Positions 16,666-26,490 are shown, counted from the stretch's first letter. The stretch is DNA of 54,854 nucleotides from UMGS1696 sp964463375 (GCA_964463375.1 CAYXBQ010000016.1:1-54854), one strand, 5' to 3'. Made by a program: numbers and translations. The notes: generated from the letters alone by a model not told the origin.

Positions 16666-19455
16666 ATGACAGATACACAGTTTTTTGACGTGCTTCGTCG
16701 CTGCATGCCGGAATATACGCCGGTGGAAAAGATCGGGGCGGGCAGCTTTAGCAGCGTATTCAAGTGCGAACGAGATGGTATATTTTATGCCGTAAAGATC
16801 ATTCCTGTCCCGACCAGTGACGATGAGCTCCAGATGCTTCTGTCCCGTTCGGAAGTGGAGGAGGTACAGGCGTACCTGGAGGAAAAGGTGGAGCAGTGTC
16901 GGCGGGAGATCATGCTGATGGCAGAGCTGAAGGGAAACCGAAATATTGCCAACATAGAGGATTATAAGGTCATCCAGGCGGAGGAATCGCTGGGCTATTA
17001 CATTGTGATCCGCATGGAGCTGCTGACCTCTCTCACGAGCTATACGTCCACATATACTTTGACCCGGAACGAGGTCATACAGATGGGGATCGACATATGC
17101 GATGCGCTGAGCATCTGTGAAAAGCACAATGTGATCCATCGGGATATCAAGCCGGAGAACATCCTGCTCCACAACGACGGTGCCTTCAAGCTGGGGGATT
17201 TTGGGGTCGCCAAGCAGCTTTCCGGGACCACCGTGGGCACCATTGCCGGTACAGAGGGCTTCATGGCACCGGAGGTATGCAAGGGGATGGAATACAACCA
17301 CACGGCCGATATTTATTCTCTGGGGATCCTGTTGTACTATTACCTGAACAACAAAAAAATGCCGTATGTGGAGGCGGGGAACAGATCCATTGTGGCGGAG
17401 CAGGAAGCGATCGTCAAGCGGATGAACACCAACGAGGTGCTGCCATATCCGGCGGATGCAGACGAAAACATAGGCAAGATCGTGCTAAAGGCTTGTATGT
17501 ACCAGAAGGAATGCCGGTACCAAAGTGCGGAGGAGATGCAGCGGGATCTGATCCTTGCTCTGCATGGGAAAACCATCGATGTGGATCTTTCGACGGAGGG
17601 CGGCATGATGCTCCATGCGCAGACTGGTCCGCAGACGGGTCCGCAGGATGGTACGGTGAGCGGTCCCTTTACCGGCTCTATGATCGGGCCTAAGCCGGAC
17701 AAAAAGGGCAATTACGCAGGGGACAAGCAGACCACCGAGATCGAAACGCCCAAAAAGAAAAAGAAGACCGGGGTCATCATCGGGGTCGTGGCAGCGGTGG
17801 CGGTGCTGGCAGCCGGTGGGCTCGGGGGCATGTATCTGCTGGAGCAGCCGACGACCTATGTGGATGAAAACGGCAACACGGTGCAGACCCTGACGAGAAG
17901 TGAAATGGCGGATGCGTATACGCTGGGCGTACAGTACTACGAGCAGGGGAACTACGAAAATGCCATTGCCGAGCTGGATAAGGTCACAAAAAAATCCAGC
18001 AAATACGAAGAGGCCCAGGCAACGATGGTGGCAGCGATGACGGCCTACAAGGATGGGCTGATCGAAAAATCCAACGCCTATTGTGCCAATGAGGATTTTG
18101 AGACGGCGCTCAGTCTGCTGGAGACGGGAACGGCACTGTTGGGAGAGAACACCGATCTGCTGGCACAGCGGCAGGTTGTATTGAATCAGCTGAAGCTGAA
18201 CCATATCCAGAAGGCGACTGCGGCAGAGCAGGATGGGGAATATGCACAGGCCTTTGCCTATATCCAGACAGCGGCTGCCTTTTTGCCGGAGGATGTGGAG
18301 CTCAAGGGGCTGTATACACGGCTGGATGCTATGGCAAGCATGGCGGTGGCGTTGCAGGATGCCGAAAACTATGCGGCTATGGGCGAATACGCCAAGCTGT
18401 TTAACACGCTGGAGGAGGCACAGGACGATGTACGGGAAAGCACGACGGCTTCCTCGAAGATCAAGCTGGCCTATGATGCCTACAAAAAGGAATATCTAAG
18501 CGATATCGAGAGCCAGATCAAGAATCCGACCACGGTGGAGGAATACAGCAAAGCCATCGATGCGCTGGGGGTAGCTGTCACGATCTTCCCGGATGCCTAT
18601 GAGCTGAAGCAGAAGCAGGAGAGCTTGCAGCAGATGAAGTTCGCTTTAGATGCGATCCAGAAGGCAGACCAATACCGAGCCGACAACGAATATGCCAAGA
18701 TGTTCTCGCTTCTGGAAACGACGCAGGCTGCTGTTCGGTCGGATGACGAGGCCTATGGGAAGATCACGCAGGAGTACGATACCCAAAAGGAAGCGTACAT
18801 GCAGGATCTGCTGTATACCGTTGGGGAGCCGGTGTCGGTGGGGGAATATGAAAAGGCCATTGCGGCACTGACAGAGGCTACGGCGGTACTGCCGAATGAC
18901 AGCCAGATCCAAAAGCTGCTGGCACAATACACCGCCGACAAGCCCATCGCATTGTTTGCACAAAGCTATGTTTCGGCAAAATGCTATAGACATAGAGGTA
19001 GTGGAAATGCAAGGAGTGTTGATGATCAAAACGAATACTTTACAGCAAATTTCAATGCGCAATTGGTAGATAATTATGACAATGTATATTCGGAAAATGT
19101 GTCGTTTATTTATATAGATTCCGATTTTGACAATAGTACAAAAATGGAGGTACAATACAACTGCGATGGGTACAAGACCTTAACGGGAGTTGCGGCCTTA
19201 GCGAAGGAATGCAAAAGCCATGTGTGTACTTGTAAATTCCGTATTTGGGGTATCACTGCCAATGATGTGAGCGTTATGCTATTTGAAAATAGCTTTCCGA
19301 GTGGTACCCGTCCACAAAATATTGATGTGGATGTTTCGGATTATGACCGGCTGACGATAGAGCTGTTCAGCCATTCCGATAGAGATGTTAATAGTTTGGC
19401 CACTTACTATAGTCCCGTGAAGATCATTCTCTCCGATTTCACCTTGTCCAAATAA
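16666..19455 (+). CDS. Transmembrane Ser/Thr protein kinase with TPR-like extracellular domain
   Basis: A 929-residue protein starting at ATG 16666 behind AAAGGAG. The kinase domain (about 15-300) has all catalytic motifs: glycine loop GAGSFSSV, AVKI lysine at 44, HRDIKPEN (158-165), DFG (178-180) and APE (201-203). A GPQTG-rich linker and a lysine stretch lead to one membrane segment (369-392). Outside follow repeated helical units of the kind EQGNYENAIAELDKV (TPR-like) and a final beta-rich region from about residue 765. The layout of kinase fold, membrane helix and helical ectodomain recalls EssB/YukC of type VIIb systems, but EssB is a pseudokinase and this protein appears active. It probably phosphorylates partners of the FHA domain of EssC. 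The PP2C phosphatase follows. Confidence 0.9.
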   Translation: MTDTQFFDVLRRCMPEYTPVEKIGAGSFSSVFKCERDGIFYAVKIIPVPTSDDELQMLLSRSEVEEVQAYLEEKVEQCRREIMLMAELKGNRNIANIEDYKVIQAEESLGYYIVIRMELLTSLTSYTSTYTLTRNEVIQMGIDICDALSICEKHNVIHRDIKPENILLHNDGAFKLGDFGVAKQLSGTTVGTIAGTEGFMAPEVCKGMEYNHTADIYSLGILLYYYLNNKKMPYVEAGNRSIVAEQEAIVKRMNTNEVLPYPADADENIGKIVLKACMYQKECRYQSAEEMQRDLILALHGKTIDVDLSTEGGMMLHAQTGPQTGPQDGTVSGPFTGSMIGPKPDKKGNYAGDKQTTEIETPKKKKKTGVIIGVVAAVAVLAAGGLGGMYLLEQPTTYVDENGNTVQTLTRSEMADAYTLGVQYYEQGNYENAIAELDKVTKKSSKYEEAQATMVAAMTAYKDGLIEKSNAYCANEDFETALSLLETGTALLGENTDLLAQRQVVLNQLKLNHIQKATAAEQDGEYAQAFAYIQTAAAFLPEDVELKGLYTRLDAMASMAVALQDAENYAAMGEYAKLFNTLEEAQDDVRESTTASSKIKLAYDAYKKEYLSDIESQIKNPTTVEEYSKAIDALGVAVTIFPDAYELKQKQESLQQMKFALDAIQKADQYRADNEYAKMFSLLETTQAAVRSDDEAYGKITQEYDTQKEAYMQDLLYTVGEPVSVGEYEKAIAALTEATAVLPNDSQIQKLLAQYTADKPIALFAQSYVSAKCYRHRGSGNARSVDDQNEYFTANFNAQLVDNYDNVYSENVSFIYIDSDFDNSTKMEVQYNCDGYKTLTGVAALAKECKSHVCTCKFRIWGITANDVSVMLFENSFPSGTRPQNIDVDVSDYDRLTIELFSHSDRDVNSLATYYSPVKIILSDFTLSK

Positions 19456-19468
19456 GCGGGGGGCTGCC

Positions 19469-20257
19469 ATGATCTACAACTACAAAGCGGCCTGTATCAG
19501 CCGGACGGGGCTTGTGCGGCAGAACAACGAGGACAACTTCTACTTCCGGGGCAAATCGCTGCCGGTAGAAAATCGGGGGCTGCACAAGGCACTCTACGCC
19601 GAAGGCACATCGGGGGAGCCGGTGCTGCTGGCGGTCTTTGATGGCATGGGTGGCGAGGTCGGTGGCGAGCTGGCGGCGGCTGTCGGTGCGGAGACGCTTC
19701 GGGGACAGGTGGAGCAGCTCAAGCGCCATGCCCTACAGCCACGGGTGTATGTAGACACCTGCATCCAGCGCATGAACGAAGCGGTGTTTCAAAGGAGCCG
19801 TGGGCAGGGCTACACCCGCTGCGGCACCACCACCGCCCTGCTGTATTTCGCCTTAGACCAATTTTACATCGGCAACATCGGCGACAGCCGGATCTATCGT
19901 TATGGGGATGGTGGGCTGCAATGCCTGAGCGAGGACGATGTGCTCTATGATCCCGACCTGAAAAACCAGCGGCTCACGCAGTTTTTGGGGGTGGATCCCA
20001 CGCAGTATTCCATTCGTTCCCATATCAAAAAAGGTACCCTTTGCCGGAACGATCTGTTTCTGTTGTGCACCGACGGCTTATACAACGCCGTGCCGGAGGA
20101 GACGATCTGCAGGATCCTGGACGAGAACGCAGGCGACATGGTGCGCTGTGCGGAAAAGCTTGCGGATGCTGCGGAGGTCTACGGCGGGGAAGACAACTGT
20201 ACGGTATTACTTATAGCATTTACCCATCATTTCTGGTGGTTAAATAAGATCAAATAA
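19469..20257 (+). CDS. PP2C-type Ser/Thr protein phosphatase
   Basis: A 262-residue cytosolic protein with the PP2C metal-binding motifs in order: VRQNNEDNFY near the N-terminus, VFDGMGG (about residue 53), TTALL and GDSRIYR in the middle, LCTDGLYN and GGEDNCTVLLI at the end. It is expected to remove phosphates placed by the kinase encoded 13 bases upstream. Kinase-phosphatase pairs next to FHA-EssC point to reversible phosphorylation control of secretion. Confidence 0.9.
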   Translation: MIYNYKAACISRTGLVRQNNEDNFYFRGKSLPVENRGLHKALYAEGTSGEPVLLAVFDGMGGEVGGELAAAVGAETLRGQVEQLKRHALQPRVYVDTCIQRMNEAVFQRSRGQGYTRCGTTTALLYFALDQFYIGNIGDSRIYRYGDGGLQCLSEDDVLYDPDLKNQRLTQFLGVDPTQYSIRSHIKKGTLCRNDLFLLCTDGLYNAVPEETICRILDENAGDMVRCAEKLADAAEVYGGEDNCTVLLIAFTHHFWWLNKIK

Positions 20258-20273
20258 CTTTGGAGGTATTCTT

Positions 20274-21323
20274 ATGTATTGTCCCAATTGTGGTACGCAG
20301 CACAGCGACGGTGCCAAATTCTGTCCCAAGTGCGGTAAGCAACTCAACGTAGCAACAGCCACTGCGGTATCGGCAGCTCCTATGCCGTCTACACCACAGC
20401 CTGCCGGTTCTTTAGCCGAGCTGACCCAGAAAGAGGTCAAGCAGATGGCGAAGGGTCCCCTGTTTTTGGTAACGGTGATCCTGTTCACAGCGGGGCTGGT
20501 GCTGTCTATGACGACCAATCCGCTGATGCTGCTGCTGGATTTCGTGTCGCCGTATCTCATAGATCTGTTTGGCTTTGAAGCGGCCTATACGTTAGATGAA
20601 GTGATGTCGGTGCTTCGGGATGTCGATCTGTCTGGCCAGATCATAGCCAATCTGCCCACCATTTTGTATGCGTTGGGCATGTGGATGATCGTGATCTCTG
20701 CCTTCCAGGCAAGTAGTGCGTCCATCCAACCCGGTGGGCTGACGCTGATCAAGGTGTTGGTCACCATCTTCTTCGTCCTTTCCATCATTGGTACCGCCCT
20801 CATGATCGTTGCGGCCTTTTTAGGTCTGGGTATGCTCATCACGGATCTGGAGGCCAGCCCGGCGCTGTTTGCCTTGCTGCTGATCCCCGTACTTGCCCTG
20901 GTGCTTGTCATCCTTTACAATGTCAAGCTGCTGCGGACGATCAAAAACATTCGCTATACCGCCACGACAGGGTATCCCGTCTCGGAGATCTCCGGCTTTA
21001 TCATCTTCTGCTGCTATGCAGGGGGGATCATCAGCATCTTAGGTTCGCTGCTCAATTTTGCCGGTATGCTCAATGCGGTATCGCTGCTGCTGTTTGGTGT
21101 TGTGCTGGGACAGTACAAGAAGCGGATGCTGTATCTGATCAACGATGGCGAAAAGGATCGCCGGGCGCAGTGGGAGGCATGGAACCAGACGACGCAGGCT
21201 CCGGCACAGGCACCGGCACCCGAAGCGACTCCGGTACAGGTACCGGCTCCGACAAATGCAGAACCGGAACCCACACCGGCACCCGAGTCCACACCCGACA
21301 GTACACAGTACAGAGACGAGTGA
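20274..21323 (+). CDS. Zinc-ribbon multi-pass membrane protein
   Basis: A 349-residue protein. The N-terminus is a zinc ribbon (CPNCG...FCPKCGKQL, two CxxC pairs), followed by about four to six hydrophobic segments between residues 60 and 285 and a C-terminal tail rich in Pro, Ala, Glu and Thr. It is in the type VII operon, 16 bases after the phosphatase. I do not recognise a specific family. Zinc-ribbon membrane proteins of this kind are frequent in clostridial type VII neighbourhoods, so an accessory or assembly role is possible but unproven. Confidence 0.75.
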   Translation: MYCPNCGTQHSDGAKFCPKCGKQLNVATATAVSAAPMPSTPQPAGSLAELTQKEVKQMAKGPLFLVTVILFTAGLVLSMTTNPLMLLLDFVSPYLIDLFGFEAAYTLDEVMSVLRDVDLSGQIIANLPTILYALGMWMIVISAFQASSASIQPGGLTLIKVLVTIFFVLSIIGTALMIVAAFLGLGMLITDLEASPALFALLLIPVLALVLVILYNVKLLRTIKNIRYTATTGYPVSEISGFIIFCCYAGGIISILGSLLNFAGMLNAVSLLLFGVVLGQYKKRMLYLINDGEKDRRAQWEAWNQTTQAPAQAPAPEATPVQVPAPTNAEPEPTPAPESTPDSTQYRDE

Positions 21324-21367
21324 CGCTGCGGCGATGGTTGCGTGATACAAGAAGGTAGGTGGAAAGC

Positions 21368-22387
21368 ATGAAGAAAAAAGTGATCATTGTTTTGGTCGTT
21401 TTGGTCGTGCTGGTGGCAGGGGTGATCTTTGGTATTCTTCCGGCTATGCGGCGGGCACAGTTCAACGAGCATTACGAATTGGGCAACACCTATTTGGAGG
21501 CAGAGGACTATGCAGCCGCCATTGCGGAATTTTCCCAGTGTATCAACTGTATCGATAGCGAGGGCGACGGGTATTATGCTCTGGCGCAGACCCATTATGC
21601 CAACGACGACTTAGAGACAGCCTTAGAGATCGCCAGAGCCGGGTATGACAAGACCTACGACGCCGATCTGTACTATTACGTGCATTTTTTGGAAGAGGAA
21701 GTGGAATTGTCCCAGCTCACGCTGCCCTATTGGGTAGAGGAAGCCATTTGTGCCTACTACGACCTATTGGATCACGAGGAGATCACGCAGGAGATGATCG
21801 AGTCTGTAACGTCGCTACAGATATCGGTGCCGGGAGCACACTACGAGGATGAACAGTCAGAAGAGCCGAGCGGGTATTATATCGAAGCCGCGATCAATGA
21901 CAGCCCCTTTGGTCTATGCAATGCCTATATTCGCAAAACACGATATGAGGAATTGTATAGGAAAAAGATCGAGAACGATTGGCTTCGGGATAGGCTTGAT
22001 CGGCTTTACATACTAAAGGATCCGTCTGACCCGGAATGGACACCAGAGGATTTAGAAATAATGTACGAAAATTTCCCAATAATAAAAGAGTTTGGAGCCA
22101 TGTATATATGTGATTCTGATATAAAAGCACGGGAAATCAGGGAATTGTGGGAGATCCTCTGGCAGTGGGTTTTCGAGCCTGAAGCGTTTATCGTTCCCAA
22201 AAAGGTAGACCTCAGGGCACTGCGGCTGTTGCCCAATTTGGAATATGTGGAATATTGGATCGATGAAAGAGATGTAGAAGATTATCCGGATTTAGACACA
22301 TATAAAGAAAAGAGAGGATTGGAGCTTGTCCGTTGTCCGGTGGAGATCATCGAGAGAGTGGATAAAGAAAAAATCAAACATCCGTAA
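21368..22387 (+). CDS. Membrane-anchored TPR-like protein, unknown function
   Basis: A 339-residue protein. An N-terminal membrane anchor (IIVLVVLVVLVAGVIFGIL) is followed by TPR-like helical repeats (YELGNTYLEAEDYAAAIAEFSQCI, with further repeats) that resemble those in the ectodomain of the kinase. The C-terminal half is acidic and has no motif I know. ATG at 21368 is preferred over the GTG three codons earlier. The resemblance to the kinase ectodomain suggests the two could associate or bind a common partner outside the membrane. Confidence 0.7.
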   Translation: MKKKVIIVLVVLVVLVAGVIFGILPAMRRAQFNEHYELGNTYLEAEDYAAAIAEFSQCINCIDSEGDGYYALAQTHYANDDLETALEIARAGYDKTYDADLYYYVHFLEEEVELSQLTLPYWVEEAICAYYDLLDHEEITQEMIESVTSLQISVPGAHYEDEQSEEPSGYYIEAAINDSPFGLCNAYIRKTRYEELYRKKIENDWLRDRLDRLYILKDPSDPEWTPEDLEIMYENFPIIKEFGAMYICDSDIKAREIRELWEILWQWVFEPEAFIVPKKVDLRALRLLPNLEYVEYWIDERDVEDYPDLDTYKEKRGLELVRCPVEIIERVDKEKIKHP

Positions 22388-22431
22388 ACGAAGGCGTGAA
22401 GGTGGAATTTTGGAAAGGAGGTGTACATATT

Positions 22432-23823
22432 ATGCCCTACATAAAGGTAGACATACAGAAGCTGCGTGGGTTAGAGTCGCAGCTGCACAGTCTGCCGGCC
22501 TGTGTACACTCTGCCAGCCTTGCGGTAAGCTCGGTCCGCAGCGGTCTGGACTGGGACGTGGCCTGTGAAGAGAACATAGACCGGCGACTCCGCCATATCG
22601 TGAACGAGCTGGATACCTACAAGCAGCGCATGCAAAAAACGGTGCAGTTTGTGGGTACGGCGGTGCAGCAATATGATGCGGTGGAGCGGGGGGACAGTGG
22701 ATTTGGCGAAGGTGCTTTTACGGCCTCTGCAACGGCAGCGGTGGGTGTCACATCGATAAATGCAAACACGATCACCGAAATGCAAGCGTATGAGGTGCGT
22801 GCAAAGAAAGCGAAGACCTGGAAGGCCGTTGTGGGGACCTTGTGTGCGATCGGCTCCATTGCGGCGATCGTTTGTACCGGTGGTGCAGCAACGCCATTGG
22901 TGGCAGGTGCCATCACGGGGGCTATCACAGCGGCTACGAATCATATAGCGGATACATATGTGCAGGATGGCGATCTACGGGTCAAGGACTGGGGCGAATT
23001 CGGGAAGGATGTTGTGGTCGGTGGCTGCGTTGGTTGGGTGACCGGCGTGATCAGCGGCGGCGTCAGCAGTGCGCTCACCAACGGCCTTGCGCAAACGGGC
23101 TTGCAAGCGGGTCTATATGCCACAAATACTGCTGTGCGTGTGGGGACGAATGCGGTGATCGGTAGTACATCCCGTGTCTTGTCCGGTGTGGTTGCACGAG
23201 GAGCCGGTGCTGCGATCTACGGTGCCGTGGAGGGAGACATCCAAAAGGAGGCGATCGTAGAGAACGCCCTTTCTCCCGGCAGTATGGCGCGGGATCTTGT
23301 CGTTGGCGGCTTTACCGGTGGGATCAAAGGGATCAAGGAACCTTCCTTTGCGGATCAAATGTCCGAGGCGGATGCGGCTCGCTATCAGCAGCGTATGTCC
23401 GGCAATTACAACACATACAACACGGAAATGGTCATAGCGGATGAAAATTTCATAAACCAAAATGCATACGATCCGGCATATGGAACGATCAAGTGGGGGG
23501 AATATGCGCCCAACGGTGGAGCCGTGGCAGGCAGCGTGAAAACAAACCAGACCATACCGGCAGGGACACATCTTGTCAGAATGGGAACCGGCGAGGGCAC
23601 GTATGTCGCACCGCTGGGCACCACATATGCAGAAATGGCGTTGCCGTATGTAGAAAATCCCAAGGCACGCCACGTCTACAAGGTGACAAAACCCATCTCC
23701 AACGTTACGGTATCGGAGATCGCACCGGCTTTTGGTCAACCGGGTGGCGGCACACAGATGCAACTACCGAAAAGTGTCTATGAGATGATGCTGGACGAGG
23801 GCGCATTGGTGGAGGTGAATTAA
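22432..23823 (+). CDS. Type VII-associated polymorphic toxin with C-terminal TNT (NAD+ glycohydrolase) domain
   Basis: A 463-residue protein from the ATG behind AAAGGAGG. Residues 1-90 form a helical, WXG/LXG-like targeting region, and about 120-290 are rich in Gly, Ala and small hydrophobic residues. From about 345 there is a TNT domain: IKWGEYAPNGGAVAGSV, IPAGTHLVRMGTGEGTYVAP, GTTYAEMALPY, HVYKV and the diagnostic APAFGQPGGGTQ near the end. The glutamine at 436 aligns with the catalytic-region Gln of the Mycobacterium tuberculosis necrotizing toxin, which hydrolyses NAD+. The role is inferred to be a secreted antibacterial or anti-host toxin exported by this EssC. The next gene starts directly after its stop and is the likely immunity gene. 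Confidence 0.88.
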   Translation: MPYIKVDIQKLRGLESQLHSLPACVHSASLAVSSVRSGLDWDVACEENIDRRLRHIVNELDTYKQRMQKTVQFVGTAVQQYDAVERGDSGFGEGAFTASATAAVGVTSINANTITEMQAYEVRAKKAKTWKAVVGTLCAIGSIAAIVCTGGAATPLVAGAITGAITAATNHIADTYVQDGDLRVKDWGEFGKDVVVGGCVGWVTGVISGGVSSALTNGLAQTGLQAGLYATNTAVRVGTNAVIGSTSRVLSGVVARGAGAAIYGAVEGDIQKEAIVENALSPGSMARDLVVGGFTGGIKGIKEPSFADQMSEADAARYQQRMSGNYNTYNTEMVIADENFINQNAYDPAYGTIKWGEYAPNGGAVAGSVKTNQTIPAGTHLVRMGTGEGTYVAPLGTTYAEMALPYVENPKARHVYKVTKPISNVTVSEIAPAFGQPGGGTQMQLPKSVYEMMLDEGALVEVN

Positions 23824-24375
23824 ATGGATGTAAGCATGCTGCAAAAAGCGTTGCAGGAACTACAGATCCCGCAGCATCTATACAACATAGATGGGAAGGG
23901 ACGGGATGACGAACGGCTTTGTTTATCCTGTGCGGATGGAAAATGGACGGTTTATTATGCGGAAAGAGGCGTAAAAACGACCAATATCGCATTCGACACG
24001 GAAAGCGAAGCATGTACGTATATGTATCAAAAACTATATGAAGGGATGCTTTTAGAAATGGAAAATATGTGGATCCCGGTGGGGAGTGTCGTTTTGTTGA
24101 AGGGTGCTGCAAGAAAGCTGTTGATCATTGCACGTGCCATCAACGTGCAGCATAACGGCAAGCAGTTCTTCTTTGATTATGGTGCCGTATCATATCCGGA
24201 GGGACTACAGGGAGATCAGATGGCATATTTTAACAAGGATGCCGTAGCAAAGGTCGTTTTCGCAGGGTATCACGATATTGAGGATGAAAATATGGTCGAT
24301 AGTATACAGGCCTATGTACAGGAGCATCCCGATATGGTCAAGGGTTCCAGTGATCTTTGGGAGAATGAAAGATAA
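23824..24375 (+). CDS. Probable immunity protein, DUF4176-like
   Basis: A 183-residue cytosolic protein starting right at the toxin stop (TAAATG). The C-terminal half has the DUF4176 pattern IPVGSVVLLKGAARKLLIIA...YGAVSYPEG...FNKD...VVFAGY, a domain common in type VII toxin loci. The N-terminal half carries WTVYYAERG, a W-x-V-Y-Y-x-E-R-G motif seen in small immunity proteins of polymorphic toxin loci, though I cannot name its family with certainty. Position and architecture suggest it protects the producer from the TNT toxin. Confidence 0.75.
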   Translation: MDVSMLQKALQELQIPQHLYNIDGKGRDDERLCLSCADGKWTVYYAERGVKTTNIAFDTESEACTYMYQKLYEGMLLEMENMWIPVGSVVLLKGAARKLLIIARAINVQHNGKQFFFDYGAVSYPEGLQGDQMAYFNKDAVAKVVFAGYHDIEDENMVDSIQAYVQEHPDMVKGSSDLWENER

Positions 24376-26111
24376 TGGGACGGAATAGAAATGGCTTGCA
24401 AAAGTATATGCTTCTGCTGTTGGCTGTGGTGATGCTACCGCTTTTGCAGGGATGTGGGGTAGATCCGGTACCGGAATGGCAGATCCAAGCGGATGTCATG
24501 GCATTCGCACCGGAATGGGATCCGGCTGCTACCATAAACAGCTTTAGCATTCTGCGGCGAGTCTCCAATGAAGAGGAGAAAACAGAAGAGATACAAGTGA
24601 AGCTTGATGGGCAGACCAACACGGTCCATGCCATGCGGTATTACACAGTATCGTATTTCTACGAAAAGGGAGACGGCTGGACATTTTCCGATATAGAAGT
24701 GGACAACACGGATCTATGGGAAACAAAGCCCTTAGTGGGACCGAATGTCGCATTGGCACAGGAGGTACTGATGGGCAAGATGCTCTATGTTGGTGACGAT
24801 ACATGGGTGATCAACGAAGAGACGCTGCAGGATGTGCGGATCGAGAACGAGTCCTTCGAAAAGGGTGAAACGGAAGCGACGATGTATTGCACCGTGATAT
24901 TGGAAAACGAGTATGTCAAGGTTACAGGCAGTGCTTCTGTTCAGTGTCAATACAATGGCACATATACGGACGAGGCGGAGGAAGAAGACGCTGGGCAGAA
25001 GCCCGGTTGGTATGTTACATCCTGTGCTGTGGGGGATGACTATACATATCGCTACAGATCCGACATAGACCCTGAGGTCACGGTGGATTCCGTCATGAAT
25101 ATGCTGGATAAGAGAAGATTCAAATTCGGCAAGACGTGGGGGAACTATCAATATGTGTGGATGCAGCGCGATAACATCCGAGATCTGGTCTTAGAAACGT
25201 CGTATCCGACGAAAAAAGGGGAGAACTGCATTTGCAAGGGGCAATTCACCTATGCAACGGAGCTTGCCACATTCGATGTCACATATTTGATAAAATTATC
25301 CTATGACTTGGAAACGGCGAACTGGACATATGTGCCGGATGAAATTGAATACACTGCCGAGTGTGTTGATGTAAAGCTGCCGAAGAAATGGAGCGGTACG
25401 TACTATAGTTGGAACGATTACGGCGCAGATCTGAAATTTACAAGCGTCAAGTCGGATCACAGCATTGAGGCTGTCTTTACCTTCTATTCTTTAGATAGCG
25501 ATGCAAGCGACCATCTTGGCAGCTACAAAATGAAAGGCACATACGATCCGGAAACGCTGTACATTCGACTCGATGGTACGGAATGGATCGACAAACCCAG
25601 TGGATATAGTTTTTTGAATATCAACGGGTATCTCTGCGTAGACAACAATAGCATCGTAGGATCGAGCGACAGCTTTCATGTATTTGCGGATTCTGTCGTG
25701 CAGCATATCAAAAATTCGCCTACGGTTTGTGATGAGCTGCTGTATTTGACCGATACACAGGTCAAGGAGCTGCAAACGGCCATTGCCAAAATACAAAAGA
25801 AGCATGGCGTGGGGGCTGTACTCCTTTTAACGAATACAAATAAGGATACGTGGGAATATCTGCGAACATATGTAAATCGAGAAAACAAAAAACTGCAATT
25901 GGGTGAGATCGGCGCATTCTGTCTCAACAGTACAGGAGATACGATTTCAGGATGGTGGGGAGATGTACTTGATGATTTTAATCCGTATGATGACGACGAA
26001 GTTTGTGCATTCTACGATTCGCAGCAGTATGACAAAGCGTTCCAGGCGTATTTGTATGCTTTGAACAGATTCTTAGGCGGCAAGGACAGCGATCTTACAT
26101 TCTCATGGTAA
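24375..26111 (+). CDS. Lipoprotein with C-terminal TPM-like domain, type VII locus
   Basis: A 578-residue protein with a lipoprotein signal ending LLQGC (cysteine at about 27), so it is exported and anchored to the outer membrane face. The middle is beta-rich with no family I recognise. The last ~130 residues (DELLYLTDTQVKELQTAIAK, then a strand GAVLLLT, ending in an acidic patch DDDE) resemble a TPM domain. It starts in a TAATG overlap with the immunity gene. The Lgt paralogue of the same operon could lipidate it. A role as surface partner or receptor of the secretion apparatus is possible. Confidence 0.65.
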   Translation: MGRNRNGLQKYMLLLLAVVMLPLLQGCGVDPVPEWQIQADVMAFAPEWDPAATINSFSILRRVSNEEEKTEEIQVKLDGQTNTVHAMRYYTVSYFYEKGDGWTFSDIEVDNTDLWETKPLVGPNVALAQEVLMGKMLYVGDDTWVINEETLQDVRIENESFEKGETEATMYCTVILENEYVKVTGSASVQCQYNGTYTDEAEEEDAGQKPGWYVTSCAVGDDYTYRYRSDIDPEVTVDSVMNMLDKRRFKFGKTWGNYQYVWMQRDNIRDLVLETSYPTKKGENCICKGQFTYATELATFDVTYLIKLSYDLETANWTYVPDEIEYTAECVDVKLPKKWSGTYYSWNDYGADLKFTSVKSDHSIEAVFTFYSLDSDASDHLGSYKMKGTYDPETLYIRLDGTEWIDKPSGYSFLNINGYLCVDNNSIVGSSDSFHVFADSVVQHIKNSPTVCDELLYLTDTQVKELQTAIAKIQKKHGVGAVLLLTNTNKDTWEYLRTYVNRENKKLQLGEIGAFCLNSTGDTISGWWGDVLDDFNPYDDDEVCAFYDSQQYDKAFQAYLYALNRFLGGKDSDLTFSW

Positions 26112-26130
26112 AGAAACGGAGGTATATACA

Positions 26131-26490
26131 ATGGGCTTTCTTGACAATGTTTCGCAAAAGCTGACGCAGGTGACCCAGACGACTGTGCAAAAAACGAAGG
26201 ACTTTACGGATACGGCACAGCTGAATCGGGCGGTGACAGAGACGGAAAAGGCAAAGAAGGAGGCTTTCGCAGCCCTGGGCGAGCAGTACTTTGCGCTGTT
26301 TGGTTCCTGTGCGGCACCGGAGCTGCAGGCGCTGTGCGGCAATATCCGGGCGTTGAACGACAAGCTACAGAGCCTACAGGCGGATATCGAAGCCATCAAA
26401 GCAACGGCCTACTGCCCTTCCTGCGGTACCAAGCTGGCCGACGATCCCGTGTTCTGCACGAATTGTGGGCACAAGCTCAAGCAGGAATGA
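26131..26490 (+). CDS. Small coiled-coil zinc-ribbon protein
   Basis: A 119-residue protein. The first ~85 residues are helical and charged (QKLTQVTQTTVQKTKDFTD), and the end is a zinc ribbon CPSCGTKLADDPVFCTNCG. Small proteins of this layout are widespread in Clostridia without known function. It is co-oriented in the type VII operon, 19 bases after the lipoprotein gene. Confidence 0.75.
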   Translation: MGFLDNVSQKLTQVTQTTVQKTKDFTDTAQLNRAVTETEKAKKEAFAALGEQYFALFGSCAAPELQALCGNIRALNDKLQSLQADIEAIKATAYCPSCGTKLADDPVFCTNCGHKLKQE

